Assembly: GCA_951828235.1 (NCBI GenBank)
Contig: OX639965.1
Span: 889,191-953,190, forward strand
Length of the DNA: 64,000 nt
From: an uncultured Gammaproteobacteria bacterium
GTDB taxonomy: Bacteria; Pseudomonadota; Gammaproteobacteria; Steroidobacterales; Foliamicaceae
Reading direction: 5' to 3'
A model generated the notes under the pieces. It was not told the DNA's origin. It was given only the letters and a program-made list of their open reading frames with translations, and made no database searches. Positions 54,901 to 61,901 of the stretch are shown here, in pieces. A program made the position numbers and the translations under genes. How positions within the stretch are numbered: position 1 is the stretch's first letter; each line of letters begins with the position of its first letter.

Positions 54901-55347
54901 CGCGACAAGGCGTTCGCGGGAACCGCCGCGGGCGAAGACGATACCGCCGTCGTCCACCTCCGTTACCCGCGCGTTGACAAGAAAATCGATGCCCGGTTCC
55001 TTGCCGACCGCTTCATGCAGATGCGCCACGAGGATTTCGTGATTGCACGCCATTCCGCGGGACCCGTTCGGGTACGGAAGCACGATCCGCTGCGAGCCGT
55101 CCTCCGGATACACCACGAAGCCCTGACCCTCGATGCTGTGGGGCGATGGATCCAGGCGTATCCCGGCGTCGCGCAACATGCGCACGGCAGGCGGATGCAG
55201 CCAGTCGCCGGCCAGCCGTGTGGCGGCCCTGGGGTTCGCCTCGAGCAGCGCCACGCGCGCGCCCTGGCGAGCGTGGATCAGGGCGCAGTAGCTGCCTACT
55301 GGCCCGGCGCCGACGATGACGATGTCGTAGCGTGGGGAGGCGGCCAT
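51943..55347 (-). CDS. Squalene monooxygenase - oxidosqualene cyclase fusion
   Basis: 1134 residues in one open frame. Residues 1 to ~440 are an FAD-dependent squalene monooxygenase: GAGPVG at 13-18, GADGRASVVRRSL, and GDAAGHYHPMTAMGMTLGFGD. A polar linker (~440-475) leads to an oxidosqualene cyclase with WYCHTR, VSDCTAEA (catalytic Asp851), SYVECTAS and several QW motifs (QGGDGSW, SQNRDGGFG, TQGRDGSW, RQRKDGGWG). The DCTAE motif, not DxDD, marks an oxidosqualene rather than squalene-hopene cyclase. The position equivalent to the Ile481 of cycloartenol synthase is Val849, favouring lanosterol-type product. ATG 55347 starts 2 bases after CYP51 ends. No internal start with a ribosome site is seen at the junction. 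Confidence 0.9.
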   Translation of the reverse strand: MAASPRYDIVIVGAGPVGSYCALIHARQGARVALLEANPRAATRLAGDWLHPPAVRMLRDAGIRLDPSPHSIEGQGFVVYPEDGSQRIVLPYPNGSRGMACNHEILVAHLHEAVGKEPGIDFLVNARVTEVDDGGIVFARGGSRERLVAERIVGADGRASVVRRSLGLPMQRSACSRMVGVTLEGVSVQPAGYGHVILGGPGPILGYPLGEHCFRIVVDVPLEQWIPRDRIGLLAESYAGVLPEAMRRAYLSALTAGKFHAAANELRPRVCYGTSRRVLIGDAAGHYHPMTAMGMTLGFGDAAALAEGRDFRDFAAGRLRATRAPEMLAMGLYEVFADPRVEAVAIRRAIYRNWRTHAIVRDRTMRLLACEDTSIIRLGLALLATVIRAVAGAVPLSLQPLAWRRARDIVYPLATRLGWLLLGIGKLHKAKSDGGGQDGQLRKKLSRAFLISMPSRDGGTRTAPAGDSAPPDAEPALDRAAARLLDIQGGDGSWEGEMVWCPMLTAQYVLLQHILGRPIGAGRRRRLLRSFECTRLAGGTWGLHEHSQPHLFVTTLVYVASRLIGVERNDPLIKPAWRFLEAEDVLAIPSWGKIWLALLNLYDWRGVNAILPELWMLPRGLPLHPSNWYCHTRLIYMAMASIYPHRFQAPVTPLIESLREELFGEEFGRVDFSSGRRRLRDADLFARPGLWLRSGHALARLFERVHSKRVRARCLGALIRQIQWELQTTSHTSISPVSGFLNILALWLHDPDDADLRGALASLDGWFWEDEELGARVTGARSSTWDTAFSVQALAAVPASDAIRNALRNGADFLRRQQIRSSFEGFREAYRADPKGGWCFPGGWHGWPVSDCTAEAVLGILAAGGEATDEAALGEAVGFMLRSQNRDGGFGSYEARRPRIGLEPLNPAEMFGESMTENSYVECTASCLEALAACRRRTPQVLGPAGARAIARGRDWLRKTQGRDGSWRGVWGVQFIYGTFFGIRGLVAAGARPGDPALRLACRWLLDRQRKDGGWGEHHSGCLTGRYVAHDESQVIQTAWALLALLEAADPNWTAIVRGARFLFDAQDADGGWPKQDMAGVFFRTALLDYVLYRQYFPLRALGLYEQRRRARLELTDASRRKASDPVPIKRQAA

Positions 55348-55349
55348 GT

Positions 55350-56759
55350 TCAAGTGAACACGCTTGCTTGCGGGCGGCGGCGGTAGCGGACCCGGCAAGG
55401 CGGCCTGGGCCCCGTCACCCAGCTGCGGTAATTCGGCGCGGGAAACTGCGCGGCGGGATCAAAATCGAAGCGGTCCAGCAGCACCGTCCAGATCGCCTTC
55501 AATTGCAGCAGGGCGAATTTCTCCCCCATGCACCGGTGCTTGCCCCCGCCGAAACCGATAAGGGTGTAGTGATGCTGCTTGTCCTCGCTGCGGGGCGGCG
55601 CGAACCGTTGCGGGTCGAAACGTTCCGGATCGGCGAACAGGTGCGGCAAGCGATGCGAGACCGCCGGAGATACGACGGCCAGCGTGCCGGCAGACACGGT
55701 GTGGCCCGCATACTGCAAGGGCTGAAGCACCTTGCGGATCAGCAGTATCAGCGGCGGGTGCAGCCGCTCGCATTCGCGCACCGTGCATTCCAGCGCCGAC
55801 TGCCGCTTCAGGCTCGCAAGGCTCATCGTGCCCTTCTCGCCATAAACCTCCTGCATCTCCTCGCGAATCCGCGCCACCCAGACCGGGGCGCGGAACATCT
55901 CGAAGCCCATCCAGCTGCCGAGCACCGCGCTGGTGTGCTGGCCGGCGAACAGCACCGTCAGCAGGATTCCCGTGACCTCCTCGTCGCTCAGGGCCCGGCC
56001 GTCCTTGTAGCGGGCCTGCATCAGCGCCTGCATGAAATCCTCCGGCGCGGCTTCCGTGCGGCGGCGCTCGGTCATGACCCGGACCAGAAGCTGCGCGATC
56101 CTGCGGCGCGCCCGGTCGCGCCTTCGATGCGCCGGGATCGGCAGCCGGGGAAAGAAGAATCCGAGCAGGTTAATCCCTTCCTGCAGATCGTGATACGCCT
56201 CGGCGAAACCCGAGTCCACCTGATCGCGGATTTCCTGACCGAGCAGGCATCGGCTGGCGATGTTGACGGTGAGTTCGTTCATTGCGACCGGCAGGTCGAT
56301 GGTTCCTTCCTCTCCGAGCGCGTCGGCAAACCGGCTGGCCTCCTCGTACATGATCCGGGCGTAGCGGCGCATCGGGGCATCCCGCAGCGCCGGAAACAGG
56401 AATCCCAACTGCTCGGCCATGATCTCGGGGGCCACGTCGTAGGCCACGCCGCGCCCGAACACAGGCACCGTGAACTCATAGACGGCCCGGGCGTCGAGCT
56501 GTTCCTCAGGAGCGCGGAAATAGCTGTCGTGGGCCTCCGGCCCGGCAAACAGAACAAATTTGCTGGTCCCCAGCCGGAAACGGACCAATTCGCCATGCTC
56601 GCGCCAGCCGCGATCAAGCATCGCAACCGGGTCTTTCTGAAACTCCGGCAGGTGGCCCAGCAACGGCCAGGCGCCGGAGAGTTCGGGAATCGGGTTCTCC
56701 GGCGGCGCGGCGGGCCGCGCCCGACCCAGGGTGGCTGCGCTGTCGCTGTGGATCGCCAC
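55350..56759 (-). CDS. cyp51: Sterol 14-alpha demethylase CYP51
   Basis: 469 residues from GTG 56759 with GAGG 6 bases upstream; a longer frame runs into repeat element B and is not used. The B-helix CYP51 signature YEFTVPVFGRGVAYD is intact, as are the I-helix FAGQHTS, the ExxR motif in ECERLHPPL, and haem-binding FGGGKHRCMG (Cys410). It would oxidatively remove the 14-alpha methyl of lanosterol. No N-terminal membrane anchor is evident, as in other bacterial CYP51. Redox partners are not in the window. Confidence 0.93.
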   Translation of the reverse strand: MAIHSDSAATLGRARPAAPPENPIPELSGAWPLLGHLPEFQKDPVAMLDRGWREHGELVRFRLGTSKFVLFAGPEAHDSYFRAPEEQLDARAVYEFTVPVFGRGVAYDVAPEIMAEQLGFLFPALRDAPMRRYARIMYEEASRFADALGEEGTIDLPVAMNELTVNIASRCLLGQEIRDQVDSGFAEAYHDLQEGINLLGFFFPRLPIPAHRRRDRARRRIAQLLVRVMTERRRTEAAPEDFMQALMQARYKDGRALSDEEVTGILLTVLFAGQHTSAVLGSWMGFEMFRAPVWVARIREEMQEVYGEKGTMSLASLKRQSALECTVRECERLHPPLILLIRKVLQPLQYAGHTVSAGTLAVVSPAVSHRLPHLFADPERFDPQRFAPPRSEDKQHHYTLIGFGGGKHRCMGEKFALLQLKAIWTVLLDRFDFDPAAQFPAPNYRSWVTGPRPPCRVRYRRRPQASVFT

Positions 56760-56775
56760 GTCTTGCCTCAATCCC

Positions 56776-57046
56776 TTAGGGCCTGTTAACGCTATGCGAT
56801 GCCGCTCTGCCGGGCCTGTTTTCCTGACTGGCAAGGCGCTGCGAGCGCCGTGTGGCCAGCCCACTCAAGCGAGCGGCAACGCCGCCGGGCGGGAAAACAG
56901 GCCCGGCCCGGCGGGTTGAATCTGTCCCGTCGCCACTCGGCGTTGCTCGTCGCTCATTTGGAATGACCAAACTACACTCCTCGCGCCTTGATTGGCAACG
57001 GGACAGACTCAACAGAGCGGCATCGCATAGCGTTAACAGGCCCTAA
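56776..57046. repeat. Modular inverted-repeat element B, inside the sterol operon
   Basis: 271 bases with perfect 34-bp outer arms (56776-56809 and 57013-57046). Module 1: perfect 15-bp stem (56810-56824 with 56892-56906), 67-nt loop. Module 2: 16-bp stem with one mismatch (56915-56930 with 56998-57013), 67-nt loop. As in element A, the second loop reversed resembles the first, with CAAGGCGC and GCAACGC blocks, while the stems differ between modules and elements. It begins inside the C14-reductase stop codon and ends 17 bases before the CYP51 start. No protein is encoded; an in-frame extension of CYP51 through it is not credible. Confidence 0.88.
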
Positions 57047-58140
57047 TACACGAAAGGAACCATCGAATAGGGCACGCGCTCCCTGTAACGCCCCCACAGT
57101 TCGCCGTACTTGGCGCTGCAGCGCCGCTCATCGCGGCGTGAGCGATGCCACAACAGGCCCGCGAGCCAGACGGGCAACAGGAAGGGGCCCCAGGACGCAA
57201 AACCGGTCGTAAGCGCAAACGCGAGGTAGATGCAGATCTCGCCGCTGTAGTTGAGATGCCGCCCGATGCCCCAGAACCCAGACACCAGCAGCCGCCCATC
57301 GAGGGACTCCGCGGGCCGGCCCCAGATCGTGGTTGCCGGGTCGCGCTTGAAGCGGTGCTTCTGCCCGTTGGAGCCCCGGAACATCCAGAACCCGAAGGCG
57401 TACAGCAGCACGATACCGGCGGCAGCGAGAGGATTAAGGGGCGGACCCGACGCGTCAACCAGCCACCAGCCCACGATGCAGTAGAAAAACGGCACCAGCA
57501 CGTAGTCGCCCCACACCAGCATCCATCCGAAGCGCTCGCTGATGATGTCCCAGGTGTGGACCATTCCGCCTTCGAACTGGAAGTAATTCAGCACATAGAT
57601 CCATGTCAGGGCCTGGTACAGGCCCATCGCCAGGGTCAGTTGGCCGTAGGTTTCGTCTTGCACCACGGCAAACGAGGAATTGAAGAGCGCCAGCCCGATG
57701 AGCGATGGGCGGTAGCTGAACATCTTGAGGTCCACGCCGAGCAGGGCGGGATTGAGTTCCGTTCCGACGAAGTACGCCCGCCAGAAACCCGACGATCCAG
57801 CGAGCTTCCGGGCGCCTCGCCAGTACAGCCAAGCGGAGAATGCAAATGCGAAAACGTTCGCCACCACGAAGAGGGCGAAAAAGTGGGTGTACAAAGACGA
57901 CAGGGAGAATGCGCGGGAGACTTGGGCGACACCCGCCACAAGCGCGGTGAGCAGCAACAGCGTCAGACCGTTGAGCTTGTAGGTGATCGATTTTCCGCCG
58001 AGTTCCGGCCCTGTTACCCGGCGCCCCGGCACGAGTATCGAACCCACAAACAGCGCTCCGAAAAACACGGCAAACATTGCCACCGCCTGGAGCAGCGCGT
58101 CGCCCGAAAGCGTGAATAGGGGCATCGGCAAGTCAGGCAT
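57043..58140 (-). CDS. Sterol C14 reductase (ERG24/DHCR family)
   Basis: 365 residues from ATG 58140 (8-base overlap with sdmA-like gene; GTG 58155 is an alternative). Polytopic membrane protein of the ERG4/ERG24 family: KSITYKLNGLTLLLLTALVAG, FVGTELNPALLGVDLKMFSYRPSLIG, WDIISERFGWMLVWGDYVLVP, LLVSGFWGIGRHLNYSGE and the terminal HRSRRDERRCSAKYG..WGRYRERVPY. C14 reduction after CYP51 is the expected role given the pathway; a C24 or C7 reductase is the alternative. The stop codon lies within the arm of repeat element B. Confidence 0.88.
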   Translation of the reverse strand: MPDLPMPLFTLSGDALLQAVAMFAVFFGALFVGSILVPGRRVTGPELGGKSITYKLNGLTLLLLTALVAGVAQVSRAFSLSSLYTHFFALFVVANVFAFAFSAWLYWRGARKLAGSSGFWRAYFVGTELNPALLGVDLKMFSYRPSLIGLALFNSSFAVVQDETYGQLTLAMGLYQALTWIYVLNYFQFEGGMVHTWDIISERFGWMLVWGDYVLVPFFYCIVGWWLVDASGPPLNPLAAAGIVLLYAFGFWMFRGSNGQKHRFKRDPATTIWGRPAESLDGRLLVSGFWGIGRHLNYSGEICIYLAFALTTGFASWGPFLLPVWLAGLLWHRSRRDERRCSAKYGELWGRYRERVPYSMVPFVY

Positions 58141-59269
58141 CGGCGCCGGCTTCACTGTCGGCGGTCGGAGGTTCCCGCGCCGGCATTGCCGTCCCGTTCT
58201 CCCGTGCCAGGTACTCCTGCCACTTGCGCACAGTCACGTTCTGAAAAGCCCGTACCGCCAGGTTGAATTCGAGGGGGCGGGCGTCGAAGTGCCGCTCGTA
58301 ACCCTCCTGCTCGGCTTCTACCGCAAACCCGTCCTGGGCGAGCAGCGGACCAATGAGCACGCGGTTCGAGATCTTCAATACCGATGCCATTGCGAGACGG
58401 GGGATGTGTATCGGCAGCAACGGAATCTTCAGGGACTTGAAGTAGAACAGGAAGAACGCACGCGTGGTGCGCTCGTCTATGGGCAGTACGAAAAGCCAGT
58501 GCTTGATCGCCTCGTCGGTGTTCGACCACTGGTAGGGATATTGATAGCAAAGCTTCATGGAATCGGTATCGACCCGTTTGCGATCGACAAACAATCCGGA
58601 AATACGCCCTCTCCCGACGCTCGTGTCATAGGCGACATGCACGTCGTCGCCGATCGTCTCGCAGCGCGTGAGCGTGGCGCCGTCGAAGGGCCTGTAGCGG
58701 CGGTGCAGCCAGGCGTGAGTGAAGTCGCTGACGTTGTCGATCACCATCGAATGGTGGGCCGACCAGGTAAAGCTCAGCGGCACGCAGGCCCACCGGCCCT
58801 TGCCCTCAAGCTCGGGAATCTCGGGAATATGGAGCACCTCGGCGAGTTCCGGATCCCCGGGGAACAGCCAGATCAACCCGTAGCGGACCTTGACGGGATA
58901 GGTTCTGAGCGAGACCTTCGGCAGACTTCCTCCGAGCATTTCGTGTGCGGTCTCGGCAAGTTGTCCGTCCGGGTCGTACTTCCACCCGTGGTAACTGCAC
59001 ACCAGCCGGCAACCTTCCACCTGGCCCAGCGAGAGCTTGAGCTGGCGATGCGCGCAGCGATTGTCCATGGCGTGAAACGAACCGTCGGCGGCCCGATACA
59101 GCGCGATCGAACGTTTCCAGAAAACCACCTCGACAACGCTTCCCGGCTGGATATTGCGCACCTCCTCGACCGCGTACCAGTAGTCCGGGTCCATGCCCGC
59201 GGCGCGCGCCCTCTGGCGCAGGTTGACGGCCTCTTCGAAGCCGGGCGGTCCGACTGCCACCCCGTTCAT
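58133..59269 (-). CDS. sdmA: Rieske oxygenase, sterol C4-demethylase SdmA-like
   Basis: 378 residues from ATG 59269, overlapping the upstream gene's stop (ATGA). Rieske cluster ligands Cys72-x-His74 and Cys91-x2-His94 (CAHRQ, CSYHGWKYD). The mononuclear iron site is in NVSDFTHAWLHRRY. In Methylococcus, SdmA (Rieske) and SdmB (dehydrogenase) remove a C4 methyl, a bacterial route unrelated to the eukaryotic ERG25/26/27 oxidase. The same pair, in the same order, is seen here. A role on a different substrate cannot be excluded. Confidence 0.82.
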   Translation of the reverse strand: MNGVAVGPPGFEEAVNLRQRARAAGMDPDYWYAVEEVRNIQPGSVVEVVFWKRSIALYRAADGSFHAMDNRCAHRQLKLSLGQVEGCRLVCSYHGWKYDPDGQLAETAHEMLGGSLPKVSLRTYPVKVRYGLIWLFPGDPELAEVLHIPEIPELEGKGRWACVPLSFTWSAHHSMVIDNVSDFTHAWLHRRYRPFDGATLTRCETIGDDVHVAYDTSVGRGRISGLFVDRKRVDTDSMKLCYQYPYQWSNTDEAIKHWLFVLPIDERTTRAFFLFYFKSLKIPLLPIHIPRLAMASVLKISNRVLIGPLLAQDGFAVEAEQEGYERHFDARPLEFNLAVRAFQNVTVRKWQEYLARENGTAMPAREPPTADSEAGADA

Positions 59270-60414
59270 GACGCGCCTCCGTCGGCGGCCAGGTGCGAAC
59301 GCGGATCCGGCGCCGCATGTTCCGCCTGTGCCGCGCCATTCGAGCGCGGGCGTTTCGCCAGCGGATTGGTGATCGCCTTGCGCTGGTGATAGTGGAACGC
59401 GTACGCCTCCTGCACTGCGTCGCGGATGCTGGTCGGCCGGTAGCCGAGCTCGCTTTTCGCCTTGTTGAGGTTGGCGTGACGGCGCTTCTTGAGGAGTCGG
59501 ATGGCGCCGGGCGTGAAGCGCTGGGGGAAATCGGGATGGACCCGACTCAGGTAAAAGCTGGCTGCCTCCGAAAAGACGTACATCAGGCTGGCCGGAATCC
59601 GCCGGCGCGGGCGCGGAATCCCCGAGACATCCTCGTAGAGGTCCAGGATATCGGAGATGGTCTTGTATTCGCTGCTGAAGATGTATTTCTCGCCGGAGCG
59701 TCCCTTGCGCATGCACAGCAGATGCCCGTCGACTATGTCCCGCGCCGCGACGAACTCGAACCCGCCGTCCACGAAGGCGTGGAGCTTGCCGTCGGTGTAG
59801 TCGCATAGAGTCCTGCCCAATCGCGAAGGGAAAAAGTCCGCACCCCCTACGACCGCGCAGCAGGTTGCAACCACCACATCCTGCCCTGCCGCCGCTGCGC
59901 GCCAGCACTCGTGCTCGACGAGCGCCTTGCTGCGCTCGTAGGGCATGGTGCGCTCCATGGGGTAGAACTGCATGGTCTCGTCGCTCGGAGCCGAGGGATC
60001 ATCGAGATCGTGGCCAACGGCGCTGAACGAGCCCGTTACCACCACCCGTCCGGCATCGCACTCCCGCGCCGCCTTCAGCACGTTGCGGGTACCCAGCACG
60101 TTGCACTCATACACCTCGCGGCGATGGGCGCCGGTGCCGTCGATGGTGGAAACCTTCGCGGCGACATGATAGACGCCCTGACAGCCCTCGATCGCCTGCC
60201 GCGTGGCGTCCAGGTCCCGAATGTCGCCGTATGCGCGTTCAACCTCAAGACCGTCCAGGCCCTCGTTGTTGTCTTCCTGCCTCAGCAGCACCCGGATACG
60301 GACGCCGTCCTCAAGCAGGCGGCGGACGAGATTGGCGCCCACATGGCCGGCCGAGCCGGTCACGAAAACCGGCGCCGCCGAAGAAGCGAAAGAAATGGGG
60401 GATCGTGGAGACAT
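59266..60414 (-). CDS. sdmB: SDR-family dehydrogenase, SdmB-like 3-beta-hydroxysteroid dehydrogenase
   Basis: 382 residues. Extended short-chain dehydrogenase: NAD-binding GSAGHVG (residues 20-26), AYGDIRDLDATRQAIEGC, catalytic YERSK. Resembles 3-beta-HSD/NSDHL and the hopanoid-associated HpnA group. Adjacent to the Rieske oxygenase, it fits SdmB, which oxidises the 3-hydroxyl so the C4 carboxyl is lost. The C-terminal ~30 residues (KRPRSNGAAQAEHAAPD) look disordered. Which keto-reductase restores the 3-hydroxyl is not clear. Confidence 0.8.
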   Translation of the reverse strand: MSPRSPISFASSAAPVFVTGSAGHVGANLVRRLLEDGVRIRVLLRQEDNNEGLDGLEVERAYGDIRDLDATRQAIEGCQGVYHVAAKVSTIDGTGAHRREVYECNVLGTRNVLKAARECDAGRVVVTGSFSAVGHDLDDPSAPSDETMQFYPMERTMPYERSKALVEHECWRAAAAGQDVVVATCCAVVGGADFFPSRLGRTLCDYTDGKLHAFVDGGFEFVAARDIVDGHLLCMRKGRSGEKYIFSSEYKTISDILDLYEDVSGIPRPRRRIPASLMYVFSEAASFYLSRVHPDFPQRFTPGAIRLLKKRRHANLNKAKSELGYRPTSIRDAVQEAYAFHYHQRKAITNPLAKRPRSNGAAQAEHAAPDPRSHLAADGGAS

Positions 60415-60437
60415 GGGCCCGATCTGATCAGGGTGTG

Positions 60438-61901
60438 TCAGCCGACGAAGCGGTAATACTCGATTCCCTCGTCGCTGAATGCGCTATTGGACACGCTGCC
60501 GACCGAATCCACCACAAATCCTTCGGTGGGCTCATCGAGCCCCGGGGCGCGGCCGTTATCGTGCAGGCTCTCGTACAAGGTTTGCGTCAATGGCTGCCAC
60601 GACTTGAGCGCCTCCCTGAAACCAATCCTTGAGGCGGCGGCCTGCCAACCCTCCACCAGGGACATCGGGATCGCCTCGGCGGCGTCCCCGCTACCGTAGC
60701 CGACGGCCAGAATGTCCTGTCCGGACAGCTCCCGCCCTTCGTCGGCCGCTTCCTCCAGCCCCGCCGCCATCCATGCCGGGAGCGCCGCACAGTAAACATT
60801 GCCGATTTCCTTCATGGCCTCGGTGCCCAGCGACATCTTCGAGGCGATCAGCTCCTGGAACACGGGGCCGGCGCGGAAATTCCTGAGCAGAGCCATGCTC
60901 AGCGGGTAGACATCGTCGTCGATATTGCCGTCGTGCACGAGCTGCAATACGTCCGGCGTCGATCTCATTTCCGCCTCGACCGCAGCCGGATCCAGTCCGG
61001 CATTGCGGCAATGGGCGGCCAGTTCGTCGCGCCCGGATGCGCCGTCCATCGCCAGGCCGAACAGGTAGCTCAACGCAAAGGACGTGATCGGCATGCGGTG
61101 GTAGGGCCGGTGCATGAAGGCAGCACCAAGACCGTGGTAGTAGGCGGCGGGATCTACCCGCAGCCTGCGCAGCATGTCTCCGAGCGCGTGCAGGGTCTCG
61201 TCCAGGTAGCAGGTGGTCGAGTACTTGCCGTTGAATACCGGCAGGTCCTGAAAGTGGCCGTTGAGCTGGTTGCGAATCAGGTTGCGCAGCACCGGCTTGC
61301 GGAAATCCACCGCCCGGTACGCGGACGCGCTGCCGATGCACTTGAGATCGACCGACAGGATCTTCGGATCGCGCTCCAGCAGCATCGCGACGGCGCCCGC
61401 GCCCTGGGTCGGTTCTCCGCTGGATCCGCGGGCGTACTCCGCGATGTCCGCGCTTACGACGATGGCGCAACGGTCCTGATCGTCCAGCGCGAGATAGCGC
61501 AATGCGTGTTTGAGCGCGTAGATTGCCCCAAGGCAGGCGTGCTTGACTTCCGGCACTTCGCAGTTGCGGTTCACGGGAGGCAGGCCCCGTGCGGCAAGCC
61601 CCTGGTCAAGCATGCCCTTGACTATGACCGCGCCGGCGGAGTTGTCGGTGCTGGACTCGGTGCCCAGGCCCAAAAACCCGATCCGGGCAGGGTCAACATC
61701 GTATTGGTCGATCAGGCGCATTGCGGCGGTGCCGGCCATGGTGTAGACGCTCTCGTGCGGCCCGCGCATGCGGAAACTGTTTCCGACCACCGCGCGGGTC
61801 TTTCCCCAGGATGCGCCGGTCCAGCCGCACCAGTCCTTGAGGCTCACGCGGTAGGGCGGCACGAAAACGGAGAAGCCGCTGATTCCGACGTCCGGTATCA
61901 A
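60438..61901 (-). CDS. HMG-CoA synthase family protein
   Basis: 487 residues, thiolase-fold condensing enzyme. Catalytic Cys123 in HACLGAIYALKHAL, Glu82 in GTESSTDNSAG, and a likely catalytic His in FMHRPYHRMPITSFALSYL, the layout of HMG-CoA synthase. YGSGDAAEAIPM near the C-terminus is also typical. It would condense acetyl-CoA with acetoacetyl-CoA for mevalonate. Most gammaproteobacteria make isoprenoids without mevalonate, so its place between squalene synthase and the sterol genes is notable. Other beta-branching roles remain possible. Confidence 0.82.
   Translation of the reverse strand: MIPDVGISGFSVFVPPYRVSLKDWCGWTGASWGKTRAVVGNSFRMRGPHESVYTMAGTAAMRLIDQYDVDPARIGFLGLGTESSTDNSAGAVIVKGMLDQGLAARGLPPVNRNCEVPEVKHACLGAIYALKHALRYLALDDQDRCAIVVSADIAEYARGSSGEPTQGAGAVAMLLERDPKILSVDLKCIGSASAYRAVDFRKPVLRNLIRNQLNGHFQDLPVFNGKYSTTCYLDETLHALGDMLRRLRVDPAAYYHGLGAAFMHRPYHRMPITSFALSYLFGLAMDGASGRDELAAHCRNAGLDPAAVEAEMRSTPDVLQLVHDGNIDDDVYPLSMALLRNFRAGPVFQELIASKMSLGTEAMKEIGNVYCAALPAWMAAGLEEAADEGRELSGQDILAVGYGSGDAAEAIPMSLVEGWQAAASRIGFREALKSWQPLTQTLYESLHDNGRAPGLDEPTEGFVVDSVGSVSNSAFSDEGIEYYRFVG

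Noticed and set aside
51943..55398. Longer start at 55398 for the monooxygenase-cyclase
   Set aside because: It would overlap CYP51 by 49 bases and adds a tail without FAD-domain features; ATG 55347 begins right before the Rossmann strand.
55350..56864. 504-residue form of CYP51
   Set aside because: The extra N-terminal residues are translated from repeat element B; GTG 56759 has its own ribosome site.
59266..60414. Hopanoid-associated epimerase HpnA
   Set aside because: The sequence is similar in kind, but no hopanoid genes are present and the Rieske neighbour fits the SdmAB pair better.
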